DNA from: a bacterium
Lineage (GTDB): Bacteria; Electryoneota; RPQS01
Assembly (NCBI GenBank): GCA_013360195.1
Contig: JABWCQ010000002.1
Coordinates: 312,932-376,931 of the forward strand
Length of the DNA stretch: 64,000 bases
Reading direction: 5' to 3'
The notes under the pieces are model-generated. The model was not told the DNA's origin and did no database searches. It saw only the letters and a program-made list of their open reading frames with translations. Position numbers and translations under genes: made by a program. Shown here one piece after another: positions 20,101 through 29,100 of the stretch. The first letter of the stretch is position 1; each line of letters opens with the position of its first letter.

Positions 20101-21018
20101 AAATAGCCTGAGGGCTGCATCGTTGCACTCTCTGAAGAGGTCATCCATCAAGAAAAAGCCGTCGGCGGATCGATCGAAAATCGTTCGGTACTTTTTTTCG
20201 CTCTCGCGGAGTTGCGATTCGATTTCCGCCTGCCTGTTCAGCAGTTGTACGGTTTCGATCTTTCTGGCGGCTAAATCAGCAAATATTTCGAGATACTGGA
20301 AGACCTCGGCAGTCGGGCGCTTTCCGTTTACGGGGTCATCACAGTTGATGGTGCCCAGCACTTTTCCTGTACTGGAGTACATCGGGACATAGACAAGGTC
20401 CATTGGATCCCAGTCATCTCCCGGAAGAGATTCACGTCGACCCGGTACAACATATCTGCTGTGAATGACTTCATGCAGCCTCTGAGCCGGGACAAAGTAT
20501 GAGCGACTGACTTTGAAATCATCAAACTCCGGGGAGAACATCCGCGCACGCTCATCTGCCGGACGGCGGTTTTTTTCCAGTTCTGCTATATCTTCATCGC
20601 AGACTCCGAAGTACGCGGATTCAATGACTTCAAAGTTGTCAAACAGATACACAACAGCCGATGCCCATCCGGCTGCACCTATTGCGTTGGCCGCAGTCTG
20701 CAAGATTGCATGGGTCGTCCGCACTTCCTCGATCGCAACACCAGCCTGCAGCAATCTCGCGAGCTTGTCGCGGCTCTCCTCAAGTTGCTGGGCATACTCA
20801 TCAAGAACGTTGAGAGAATCAAACCTCTCCTGCTCTTCAGTTATCCGCTGGACTTCAAGATCTTCGAGTTCGGCAAGGCGTTCTCGTACGACGGCGAGCT
20901 CGGCAATCAATTCCTCGCAATTCAGGTGGGCAATACTCAGGTTCTGGCCATCGTTTGTGTTATCCATCATACCGTCAGAGATTCGGTTAGAATCGGTCAA
21001 TTTTGATGAGTTTTCCAT
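17128..21018 (-). CDS. hybrid sensor histidine kinase/response regulator (GAF and PAS rich)
   Basis: 1296 residues from the ATG at 21018, which has AGGA upstream; a longer in-frame ATG at 21090 is less likely. No membrane helices, so probably cytoplasmic. Order: coiled coil (about 30-85), GAF (90-265), PAS with FDRSADGFFLMDD (270-395), GAF (410-550), PAS with VYDQHGNYRYTNR (565-690), two further PAS-like segments (695-905), HisKA with phospho-acceptor His925 in GGIAHDFNNLL, HATPase with N box near 1037 and G boxes DNGCGM and GTGLGLSI, and a receiver domain with phospho-acceptor Asp1226 in LVIMDISLP. The terminal receiver implies phosphorelay or autoregulation. The partner regulator and the signal are not identifiable. 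Transcribed divergently from the C25 pair. Confidence 0.93.
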   Translation of the reverse strand: MENSSKLTDSNRISDGMMDNTNDGQNLSIAHLNCEELIAELAVVRERLAELEDLEVQRITEEQERFDSLNVLDEYAQQLEESRDKLARLLQAGVAIEEVRTTHAILQTAANAIGAAGWASAVVYLFDNFEVIESAYFGVCDEDIAELEKNRRPADERARMFSPEFDDFKVSRSYFVPAQRLHEVIHSRYVVPGRRESLPGDDWDPMDLVYVPMYSSTGKVLGTINCDDPVNGKRPTAEVFQYLEIFADLAARKIETVQLLNRQAEIESQLRESEKKYRTIFDRSADGFFLMDDLFRECNDAALRLFGCEHDDIIGHAPSEFSPKFQPDGQRSDKLAAEYISRARAGIPQNFEWLHVRKDGALLNCEVSLASIEVSGRSMIMAIVRDVSERKRMAHDKETTAISSQLFLSARSMDLVYSQLPKILITRFPFEIAAIELYDPVTDECILVGETNSGLPLGFRVPANLTISGTVIRSGEPVTDAQASRRPDYAHADLRRMGLQKVVCVPLRVRDTVIGVLWLGDSQFVTSIDQALEELNQQIIPLNVIANYLAQAIDRQRAEEEILDLKQFFENLLDNLPAQIAVYDQHGNYRYTNRANVPDPAIRDWLIGRNDEELAHRLNMDPEIGRNRAAALSRVLAEGGQVSFEETARDIYDRERYYLKAVSPVTNLSGQIEYIVGFGQDITDTKLWEQEQRLLRLLPTDNPFPVLACSSDGTVHYMNAAAEALMKRSCCEHIADVLPEDHMDIVADIVKGESNSEERHRQLGSTSVQWIYCKSASGQIGIYGSVVPREAGTLSNGEKQQLQQLQMLSEGMTFPVWLLDGSGAVIASSAAAKRMLIEHGQDHVRQLIDPELFASFMSLRQDLQVQQVAESQVNSRSLIWTYTAISDNLYLLEVRDMTELRQLQDKLRHAQKLEAVGRLAGGIAHDFNNLLTGIIGNLELLEQSSCTTDGGRDFAREAARAAERASNLVKQLLSYSRKSTDQPIALDPNLICSNVVRMLSRTVDRRISVIDEGNPNIWPIAANVNQLEQILMNLGVNAADAIVEKLGSSSMADELPFIRIRTENVTAHLLRLAEGKRVTRDCVMISVIDNGCGMTPQVQKRIFDAFFTTKSEHRGTGLGLSIVAELVEDLGGEIQVSSAEGKGSVFKILLPRSASPAASPPVERAFGNVRGGNETILLVDDEPVIIDLGKEVLESAGYSVIVATDGREAVSIFCENKNQIDLVIMDISLPVISGDEAVALILEEKESTPIILSSGLPDASAERRRISLGSVAFIQKPYRPSELLGSVREVLDHLAQ

Positions 21019-21201
21019 TTGCTTCCTGAAACGCGGTCGGTTTGGAGCTAGACTTGAAAAGTCAGAGCAAATCTGGTTCCTACAAAGCAAGCGCCACTTG
21101 AATAACGAGTTCGCGACTCAGTTTGAACGTTCTAACAATCACAAAATAGGTGTAATTGACCATTTTTGTGCTCATTTTTTTCACGGGCAGTGCGAAAAAA
21201 C

Positions 21202-21230
21202 TTGCGCTATCGTCTCTGGCAGACTATATT
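21202..21230 (+). promoter_or_regulatory. sigma70-like promoter for the C25-like gene at 21299
   Basis: -35 TTGCGC (21202-21207), exactly 17-bp spacer, -10 TATATT (21225-21230). Leader of about 60 nt before the ATG. Confidence 0.5.
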
Positions 21231-21298
21231 TAGAGATTATACTGGAATCGGCGGAACCAGTGAAGATTGTGTTGAATTTTCGAAGCAAGGAGTTACGT

Positions 21299-24200
21299 AT
21301 GTTTTTACGGCAATTGATTTTGCAATGCTTAGTTTGGTTCGTGGCATTTGAGGCTTCTGCGGCCACTATAGGTGACCCAAGTCCTCAAACGACCGCTTTG
21401 CCGTCCATCCCAAGTCGATTCAGCGGCCCGTACGAAGTTGAATCAGCAACCGTAGGCGTGATCGGAAATGACTTGCAGAATATCCAAATTCAGTTTGACA
21501 TTCCAAATATCACAGTGAGTGAAATCCTTTTGGAGGGTCAGTCCTACAGCCAATTCAGGCTTAATGGTGAATCTGTCAGGGAGATTGAGGGGGCACCGGA
21601 GGTACCTGCAATCACTCGTTTATTCATGATTGAAAACACCGGAGAATACTCAGCCAATCTGGATTACTCCGAATATGAGACACTTATGACGAGCACGCCC
21701 CCAGCTCCGTTTGTGCCTCTTGCCGAAGGAGAAAGAGCTCTTGACGGTTCTGATGTTGTACTTCTTCCCGAGTATTACGAAACAGATGAGTGGTATCCAA
21801 GGGATGTTGTTACGATTTCGGATCCTGCAACGATAAGAGACGTCAGGTTCGTGGTTGTAACAATTCATCCTGTTCAGATAAATCCAGTCACAAATCGGGT
21901 TAGAATCTACTCCCGGATTGATGTCAGCGTCAGGAATGAGGGCGGAATCGGTGTAAATGAGATCACACACCGTCCGGAGTTTATCTCGCCGGCCTTCAAG
22001 GCCCTTTACAGAACGATTCCTAATTTTGAAGGCAGTCATCTTGATGAGTTGCCGGTACTACCGGGAAGTCACCTTTATATTTGTGATCCGAACGCCACTG
22101 TAGTTGCCGCGGTACAGAACCTGGTAAATTGGCGTCGCAAGCGAGGGATTGATGCATATATTGCCACAACAACTGTGACCGGAACAACTTCAACTTCTAT
22201 TAAGAACTACATTTCGAATCAGTATATATCATCCAACGGCGCATTGGAGTATGTTACTCTTGTTGGCGACCCTGACGCATCTGCGCCGTATCAGATTGCT
22301 ACAGGATCAGGCCTTGACAACTATTACGCGACGATGACCGGAGGCAATCCGGATCCTGTTCCTGATCTGGCGGTTGGGCGAATTCCTGCAAACACGTCGA
22401 CGAACTTGAATCTGATGATCAACAATATCATCGATTATGAGTCGGACCCATACATGGTGGAGACAGATTGGTATGAGCGTGCCTGGTGTGCAGCCCACAC
22501 GAATTTCGTACCATCAAATCCATCTACAAAGCAGTACATGCGGCAGATTATGCTGCAACACGGCATTCCGACGGTTGATTTCGATGTGTTTGAAGGCGGC
22601 ATGTTGACTTCAACTTTGGAAGCGCGATTGGAAGCGGGTGTAACGGTCTTTAACGACCGCATGTCGTGGATTGGTGAATTTTCGTCCTCACAGTTGTTGG
22701 GATTGAATGTTGGTGAGCAATGGCCGTATGTTTGGGTTGTAACCTGCGCAACCGGCACATTTTCTGGCGGTCCTTCACTAAATGAAGAATTTGTCCGCGG
22801 AAATTACTCAATTGGCTGTGTAGGAATGTCCGGTGCTGGCACGCACTCGCGATTCAACAACATTCTCGACGGCGGCGGTATGCAAACGATGTTTGCGTAC
22901 GATGTGCGCGAAACCGGAATGGCGGTAGTCGGAGCCAAATTGGAATTGTATCGCAACTACAACAGCGTCTTTCCGGGCGATGTCTCGAATTTCTCCGGCT
23001 GGTGCAATCTTCAAGGCGACCCCGGTGTACCGGTCTATTTGGGCATTCCACAAACCCTTTCAGTTAACCATCCGGTCTCTATCACACGTGGCACAAACCA
23101 TGTGTTGGTAACTGTTACTAGCGGCGGTAATCCGGTTGCCAATGCACTCGTCGGTCTCACAAAGGGGACCGAAACTTTTGCGCGCGGATATACCGATGAG
23201 AACGGCGAGATAGACTTGGGCGTAAGCACTCCAACGACAGGCACAATGGATATTGCTGTCACAGGTAAAGATCTAAAAGCATACGTCGGCACAATAAGTG
23301 TAATCAATGTAGGCGCGTCCTTGAGCTTTAGCAGCGTGTCGATTGACGATGACAACACGGGAGGCACTGTTGGTGATAACAACGACGTGCTGAATCCGGG
23401 AGAAACGATTGATTTGAACATCGTTTTGCAAAACACCGGAACTTCTTCCACCGTTTCCGGAATTGTCGGAACACTGACGAGTGCGTCACCAGGTATAGCG
23501 GTTATCAACGGAGTTCAGAACTATCCCAATATTGCAGTTGGAGCAACATCTTCCCCTATCACTCCTTTCCGTATTTCAGTAGGTGCGGTTTTCAACAACG
23601 AACCTTCAACGCTGTATTTAGCATTGAATTCATCAGCAGGTTCACAAAGTGTCAGGATAGACTTGACCCCGCAAGCCGCAAGTGTAGCTTTTGTATCAAG
23701 TTCGTTTCCCGACGGAAATAATCGACTTGATCCCGGTGATGCAGGCAACTTAACTATTACGATAGAAAATGACGGGTCACGAGCCCTTTCCGGTGCCAGC
23801 GCAGTACTTCGATCACTTAACCAGCATGTGTCTGTTTCCGACTCGCTCGGCTCCTATGGAAACATTAACTCCGGCGGTTCATCCAGTAATGCGGGAAATC
23901 CGTTTGCAGTTTCCGCCAGCACAAACACGCCAGGCGGATTTCAAGCTGCAATGCAGCTGGTTGTCACCGACGTCAATGGAGTACGGGATTCTACAAACTT
24001 ATTGTTGACAGTTGGTATCGCCGCGTCCACCAGTCCAACCGGTCCAGACACTTACGGCTACTTTGCGTATGAGAATACCGATACACAACCGTCAGGTGCA
24101 AATCCCACGTACGAGTGGATTGAGATTGCTCCGGGGTTGGGCGGATCAGGACAGTCGTTAGGTTTTACTGACGGGGGTGAAGATCAGGATGACGTAGCAA

Positions 24201-25840
24201 TCCGTGCTTTACCGTTCCCATTCCAATTTTACGGCCAGTCATTTGACACAATAACGGTATGCTCGAACGGCTGGATCGCGTTCGGTTCCACAAACCAGAT
24301 CGACTATCGTAACTTCCATATGGGATCGCCGCTTGGGCCGCCGAATATGATTGCCGCGTATTGGGACGATTTGATCATCACAGGCGTATCCAACGGCGGC
24401 GTGTACGTAAAAGACGACGCTGCCAATGGAAGATACATTGTTGAATGGATTACCCAATGCCTATGGGCCGGAGGCGCAGCACCGCAGAAGTTCCAGGTCA
24501 TCCTGTATGATCCGGCAATGACACCTTCGCCGACTGGCGACGGCAAGATATTGATTCAGTATCAGGATGTAAACCCTCATCCGAATTCGGCATCGTTTGA
24601 CAATGATTATGCAACAGTCGGCATTCAGAACATGAATCACACGGCGGGACTTGAAATTTGTTATTGGAATTTCTACACGCCGGGATCAACGACGCTTGCC
24701 GATGGACGGGCTATAATGATTACGACCGACAATACTGGAACGATTAATCCTCACTTTGCGCTTTTGTCCCCCAACGGCGGTGAGCTGTGGCTATCCGATT
24801 CTACTGTATCAATCGCATGGGCGCCCGGACTGGTCAATGGGAATGTCAACATAGAATTGTCACGCAATGGAATTACCGGCCCGTGGTCGAGTATTGCATC
24901 AAACACCGCAAATGACGGGCAACATTCTTATGTAGTTGCTGGAGCTACCTCATCGTCCTGCCGCGTCCGAATCACGTCTGTCCTGACTCCGGATTCTACG
25001 GACATCAGTGCTGGTGATTTCTCGATCGCCTCTGTGGTTTCAGTGCTTTCTGAGGATTTTGATGGCGGTGCTCCGGGCTGGACTCACTTGGCTTTGCCAG
25101 GCTGGTCAGACCAGTGGCACGTAAGTAGTGAACAGGCGCAGAGCGGACCAAACTCCTACAAGTGCGGGGATTCCAGCACAGGTACGCATGCGAGCCTGCT
25201 TGACGCCACACTTGTGTCGCCTGTAATCAATAATTTGCCTGCCGACGCGGTGCTTGTTTTCTATCATATTATTGACAGCGAGTTGTCAAACGCATATCCA
25301 GATTCGGCTTATGACGGTGGCGTTGTTGAAGTATCGGTGAACGGCGGCCAATTCGTCTTAGTCAATCCAACGGAAGGCTATCCCAAGACGTTTAGAACGA
25401 CTGCTGGAGGGTCAAATCCATATACGGGTCCCATGCCGGGAGTCACGTGTTACGCTGGGACAATCACTACTTGGACCCAAGAGGTAATTGACCTATCAGC
25501 TTACGCCGACTCCTCGATTCAGTTGCGATGGAGGTTTGCCTCAGACGCGGGAACGAATCGCGAAGGATGGTACATTGATGACATCAACATTTATGGCATC
25601 GGTACCATTGCAGACGCACTTGTGCCACTCAGTTTGACCATTGCAATATCCGGAAGTGACGTCATTTTACGCTGGGCAGACGACGATAACTTCGGATATC
25701 GAATATACAGCAGCACGACACCGAATCCTCCCTACCTCACATTGGAAGGCGAAACTCTGACAAACTCGTTTACAATTACCGGCGGAGCTGGGGCAGCCAA
25801 CCAGATGTATTACTACGTTGTAGGTTGGAACGGACAGTAG
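21299..25840 (+). CDS. secreted C25-type (gingipain-like) protein with catalytic His replaced by Asp
   Basis: 1513 residues from ATG 21299, which has AAGGAG 6 bp upstream; the open frame continues further 5' into the antisense of the kinase gene but that is not coding. Signal peptide at 1-21 (LILQCLVWFVAFEASA). Propeptide about 45-250, C25 domain about 255-560. Cys483 (VVTCATGTF) is kept, but the dyad His position is Asp453 (VFNDRMSWIGE; paralogue VFNHRMSWIGE). Downstream: a CARDB-like pair of beta domains (680-920), the YEWIEIAPGLGGSG ... NGWIAFG ... YWDDL domain (920-1130), a PNGGELW Ig-like module (1155-1235), a MAM/choice-of-anchor-like module (about 1245-1435), and a terminal fibronectin-like module (VILRW ... 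YRIYSS). No YPNPF tail. Adjacent paralogue at 26113 has the same plan. Confidence 0.88.
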   Translation: MFLRQLILQCLVWFVAFEASAATIGDPSPQTTALPSIPSRFSGPYEVESATVGVIGNDLQNIQIQFDIPNITVSEILLEGQSYSQFRLNGESVREIEGAPEVPAITRLFMIENTGEYSANLDYSEYETLMTSTPPAPFVPLAEGERALDGSDVVLLPEYYETDEWYPRDVVTISDPATIRDVRFVVVTIHPVQINPVTNRVRIYSRIDVSVRNEGGIGVNEITHRPEFISPAFKALYRTIPNFEGSHLDELPVLPGSHLYICDPNATVVAAVQNLVNWRRKRGIDAYIATTTVTGTTSTSIKNYISNQYISSNGALEYVTLVGDPDASAPYQIATGSGLDNYYATMTGGNPDPVPDLAVGRIPANTSTNLNLMINNIIDYESDPYMVETDWYERAWCAAHTNFVPSNPSTKQYMRQIMLQHGIPTVDFDVFEGGMLTSTLEARLEAGVTVFNDRMSWIGEFSSSQLLGLNVGEQWPYVWVVTCATGTFSGGPSLNEEFVRGNYSIGCVGMSGAGTHSRFNNILDGGGMQTMFAYDVRETGMAVVGAKLELYRNYNSVFPGDVSNFSGWCNLQGDPGVPVYLGIPQTLSVNHPVSITRGTNHVLVTVTSGGNPVANALVGLTKGTETFARGYTDENGEIDLGVSTPTTGTMDIAVTGKDLKAYVGTISVINVGASLSFSSVSIDDDNTGGTVGDNNDVLNPGETIDLNIVLQNTGTSSTVSGIVGTLTSASPGIAVINGVQNYPNIAVGATSSPITPFRISVGAVFNNEPSTLYLALNSSAGSQSVRIDLTPQAASVAFVSSSFPDGNNRLDPGDAGNLTITIENDGSRALSGASAVLRSLNQHVSVSDSLGSYGNINSGGSSSNAGNPFAVSASTNTPGGFQAAMQLVVTDVNGVRDSTNLLLTVGIAASTSPTGPDTYGYFAYENTDTQPSGANPTYEWIEIAPGLGGSGQSLGFTDGGEDQDDVAIRALPFPFQFYGQSFDTITVCSNGWIAFGSTNQIDYRNFHMGSPLGPPNMIAAYWDDLIITGVSNGGVYVKDDAANGRYIVEWITQCLWAGGAAPQKFQVILYDPAMTPSPTGDGKILIQYQDVNPHPNSASFDNDYATVGIQNMNHTAGLEICYWNFYTPGSTTLADGRAIMITTDNTGTINPHFALLSPNGGELWLSDSTVSIAWAPGLVNGNVNIELSRNGITGPWSSIASNTANDGQHSYVVAGATSSSCRVRITSVLTPDSTDISAGDFSIASVVSVLSEDFDGGAPGWTHLALPGWSDQWHVSSEQAQSGPNSYKCGDSSTGTHASLLDATLVSPVINNLPADAVLVFYHIIDSELSNAYPDSAYDGGVVEVSVNGGQFVLVNPTEGYPKTFRTTAGGSNPYTGPMPGVTCYAGTITTWTQEVIDLSAYADSSIQLRWRFASDAGTNREGWYIDDINIYGIGTIADALVPLSLTIAISGSDVILRWADDDNFGYRIYSSTTPNPPYLTLEGETLTNSFTITGGAGAANQMYYYVVGWNGQ

Positions 25841-25864
25841 TTTGATCTGCGATTCGCTTCGGGA

Positions 25865-25896
25865 AGGGCTGGCAGAGTGTTCTGCCAGCCCTTTTT
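25865..25896 (+). terminator. rho-independent terminator after the first tandem C25 gene
   Basis: A perfect 12-bp stem AGGGCTGGCAGA (25865-25876) / TCTGCCAGCCCT (25881-25892), loop GTGT, followed by TTTT. It separates the two paralogues transcriptionally. Confidence 0.9.
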
Positions 25897-26037
25897 AGAA
25901 ATGTATCGTCTAACAGACCCTCCAGGATTGAGGATGTGAAATCTATTTCACACATATGAACAAAAGAATAGCGCGCAAATATTTGTTTAATATACTCTTA
26001 TAATAATAAGCCTAATTTTTTTCGAGGGCAGATTTTA

Positions 26038-26066
26038 TTGATTAACGGTCGGGATTTGCTTAAATT
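26038..26066 (+). promoter_or_regulatory. sigma70-like promoter for the C25 gene at 26113
   Basis: -35 TTGATT (26038-26043), 17-bp spacer, -10 TAAATT (26061-26066), with a leader of about 40 nt. A very AT-rich stretch lies just upstream (25975-26040). Confidence 0.4.
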
Positions 26067-26112
26067 ATGTGCTTAGTCAAACTATGTGCTAACTTAGAGA
26101 AAGAGAAGTCCG

Positions 26113-29100
26113 ATGCTCACGAAAGTTCGCCTGATTTCTGCCTTGATGCTCCCCATAATCTGTGCGGCAATGTATTCAATCAGCTTCGCCGCAAATTCGC
26201 TATCAGGCCATTCCGTTGCGCTGAACATCCCCCCCACCCCTTCAAATTTCTGGGAGTTTGCAGGTCCTCAGGATGTTCATCCAATTCCATTTGAAGTGGT
26301 GGATCCCGACCCACAATCTGTGCACGTTCGTTTCTTCGATCCACAAGTTCGATACGAGGAAACCGTACTGGACGGACGCACGTTCACTGCCGTGAAGATT
26401 CCAGGTGAAGGAACTACTGTTCGTCAAGGCGAACCCGACTTGCCGCGCTCCACAAAGCTGATTATGATCGGGTCAACAGGTAATGTTGCCGCAGTGGTTA
26501 CATCGTCATCATATACGATAGTATCCAACATTGACGTGTCTCCGAAACAGCCGTATGAAGGCGAGGAATTGGAGAATCGTCTCGACGGTCAGAACTACGC
26601 AATGGATGCTGAAATATATTCCGCGGACGCATGGTATCCCGAAAGCATCGCGGTTATCTCCACACCAGCGACGCTTCGGGATGTACGATTCGTATCGCTC
26701 GCAGTGGCACCAATTCAGTACAATCCGGCTCGTCGCGAACTTCGTGTATACGACAATATTGAAGTTGTCATTGAGAATGTGGGTGGGATTGGTGAAAACG
26801 AAATTCAAGTTTCACCTGAGTTCATTTCACCGGGGTTCAAGAAGCTGTACACTCGATTTGAGAATTTCGCAGGCAGCGCGCTTGATGAACTTCCGGTTCT
26901 GCCTGGCAAGTACTTAATAATTTGCCCGGACAATGCCATAAATACGACTGAGGCACAGCGTTTGGTTGACTGGCATCGTCGCAAGGGGCTCGATGCGTCG
27001 TATGTAACATTAACACAGACCGGCAATACCGCACTTTCCGTGAGGAACTATATTTCAAATCTTTACACGTCTTCCGGCGGAGCCTTGGAGTTTGTCTGCA
27101 TGTTCGGAGACCCGGGCGCGTCTGCAACTTATTCGACACCGTCGGGTGACGGATCCACGGGATACGACAATTACCTGGGTGTCTTAAGTCCATCAGGCGG
27201 AGACAATCCTGATCCGGTTCCGGATATTGCAGTTGGCCGCTATCCATCGGAGAGCCAAAGCATGTTGCAGGCGTTGGTGACCAAGAGCATCAACTACGAG
27301 TCAAATCCGTATACCGGCGATCCGACTTGGTACACCAGTACTTACTGTGCTGCCCACACGAATTTTATCAACTCCAATCCTTCAACAAAAGAATATACCC
27401 GACAGATAATGCTTCAGGCCGGCATGTCATGCCCCCCGGTTCAAGTCTTCACAGGCGGCATTTCTGAGGCACAAACCAACGGAATCTTGGATGATCTGAT
27501 TAGTGTATTCAATCATCGAATGTCGTGGATAGGAGAGATGGATCCAGCCGATCTCGCGACGGCTCCGGCTGTTGGCGGATCAGGTACGGTGGGAGGAGCA
27601 CTTCCCTTTGTGTACTCAATGACTTGCGGTACAGGGACATTTAACAGCGCAGGCCAAACCCTGTCGGAGGAATGGCTTGTTCCGCCGACTCAGACTCCAA
27701 CATCGCCGCGCGGCGCAATTGGATGCGTTGGTTTGTGGGGTTCCGGAACTCATGTGCCTTACAACAATATCGTAGACGCAGGCGCGATGTACGGAATCTA
27801 TGCACTCGGCATTCAGGAAATGGGAATTATCAACATTTCCGGAAAACTCGAACTTTACAAGAATTATCAGAACTTTGTGCCAAGTGCAGTCACAAACTTT
27901 TGCTACTGGTCAAATCTGATGGGTGATCCTGGCACAAAGATCTGGACAAAAAATCCCTATGGAACCACGGCAAGTCATGCGGCCACAATAAACCGCGGAG
28001 CGAACAACGTCACGGTGACCGTAACCAATCCTCTTGCACAGAATGTCGAAGGCGCACTTGTATGCTTGCTCAAGGGTACGGAGACCTTCGCACGAGGTTA
28101 CACTGGCGCAAATGGACAAGTCAATCTCCCTGTTGCCACACCCACGACAGGCACAATGCTCGTCACGGTAACAAAGGACGACCAATTCCCGTACCTTGGC
28201 AGCATCACGGTAAACACAGTTTCCGCAAATCTCGCGTTTAACACGATTAGCATTGACGATGACAACTTGAGCGGTACAGTCGGAAACAATGACGATGTTC
28301 TCAATCCGGGCGAAACGATTGACCTGTCCATTAATCTGACCAATACCGGAAGTTCCACAACAGTAACGGGAATCAACGGAACACTGAGCAGCGCGTCCGC
28401 CGGCATTTCGATTATAAACGGTAGCCGCAGCTATTCCAACATAGCACCCGGCGCGAGTGCCAATCCAACAGCTCCCTTCAGAATCGGCGTTACTTCTGTA
28501 TTCAACGGTGAACCGATTACGCTCTATCTTAACCTGACCACGGACCAAGGCCCATTCACTGTTAGGATCGACTTGACGCCGTCTGCTCCTGATGTATTGT
28601 ACTCAAGTTTCACGTTTGGCGGACCAGGCGGCAACTTGAATCCCGGTGAATCAGGTACTTTCACACCGACCATCACAAACTCTGGAGCTAGACAAATTCT
28701 CGGCGGAGACGGGATTCTCCGTTCACTGGATCCAAGAGTGAGTGTGACAGACTCTGTTGGTGTTTTCGGCAACATAAACGCAGGATCGACAGGCAACAGC
28801 GGCGGGAATACGTTCGCGATTTCAATCAGCAACGCAATGTTTAACGGCCACCAAACTGACATGCAGTTGGTGGTTTACGATGACAATGGGTTTCGCGACA
28901 GTACAAACTTCAGTTTGACAATCGGCACGTTTACGTCCACGAGTCCTTCAGGGCCGGACGCATACGGTTATTACGCATATGATAACACGGAAAGTCAACC
29001 GGCTGGAGCGGCTTCCGTCTATGAATGGATTGAAATTGCTCCTGGATTCGGCGGTTCGGGAACAAATCTGAACATGAGTGATATTGCCGAGGATGATGAT

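Noticed and set aside
20513-21298. 5' extension of the C25-like frame by 262 codons
   Set aside because: It runs antisense through the histidine kinase gene, has low-complexity Ser/Arg composition, and a signal peptide with a good ribosome site begins at 21299.
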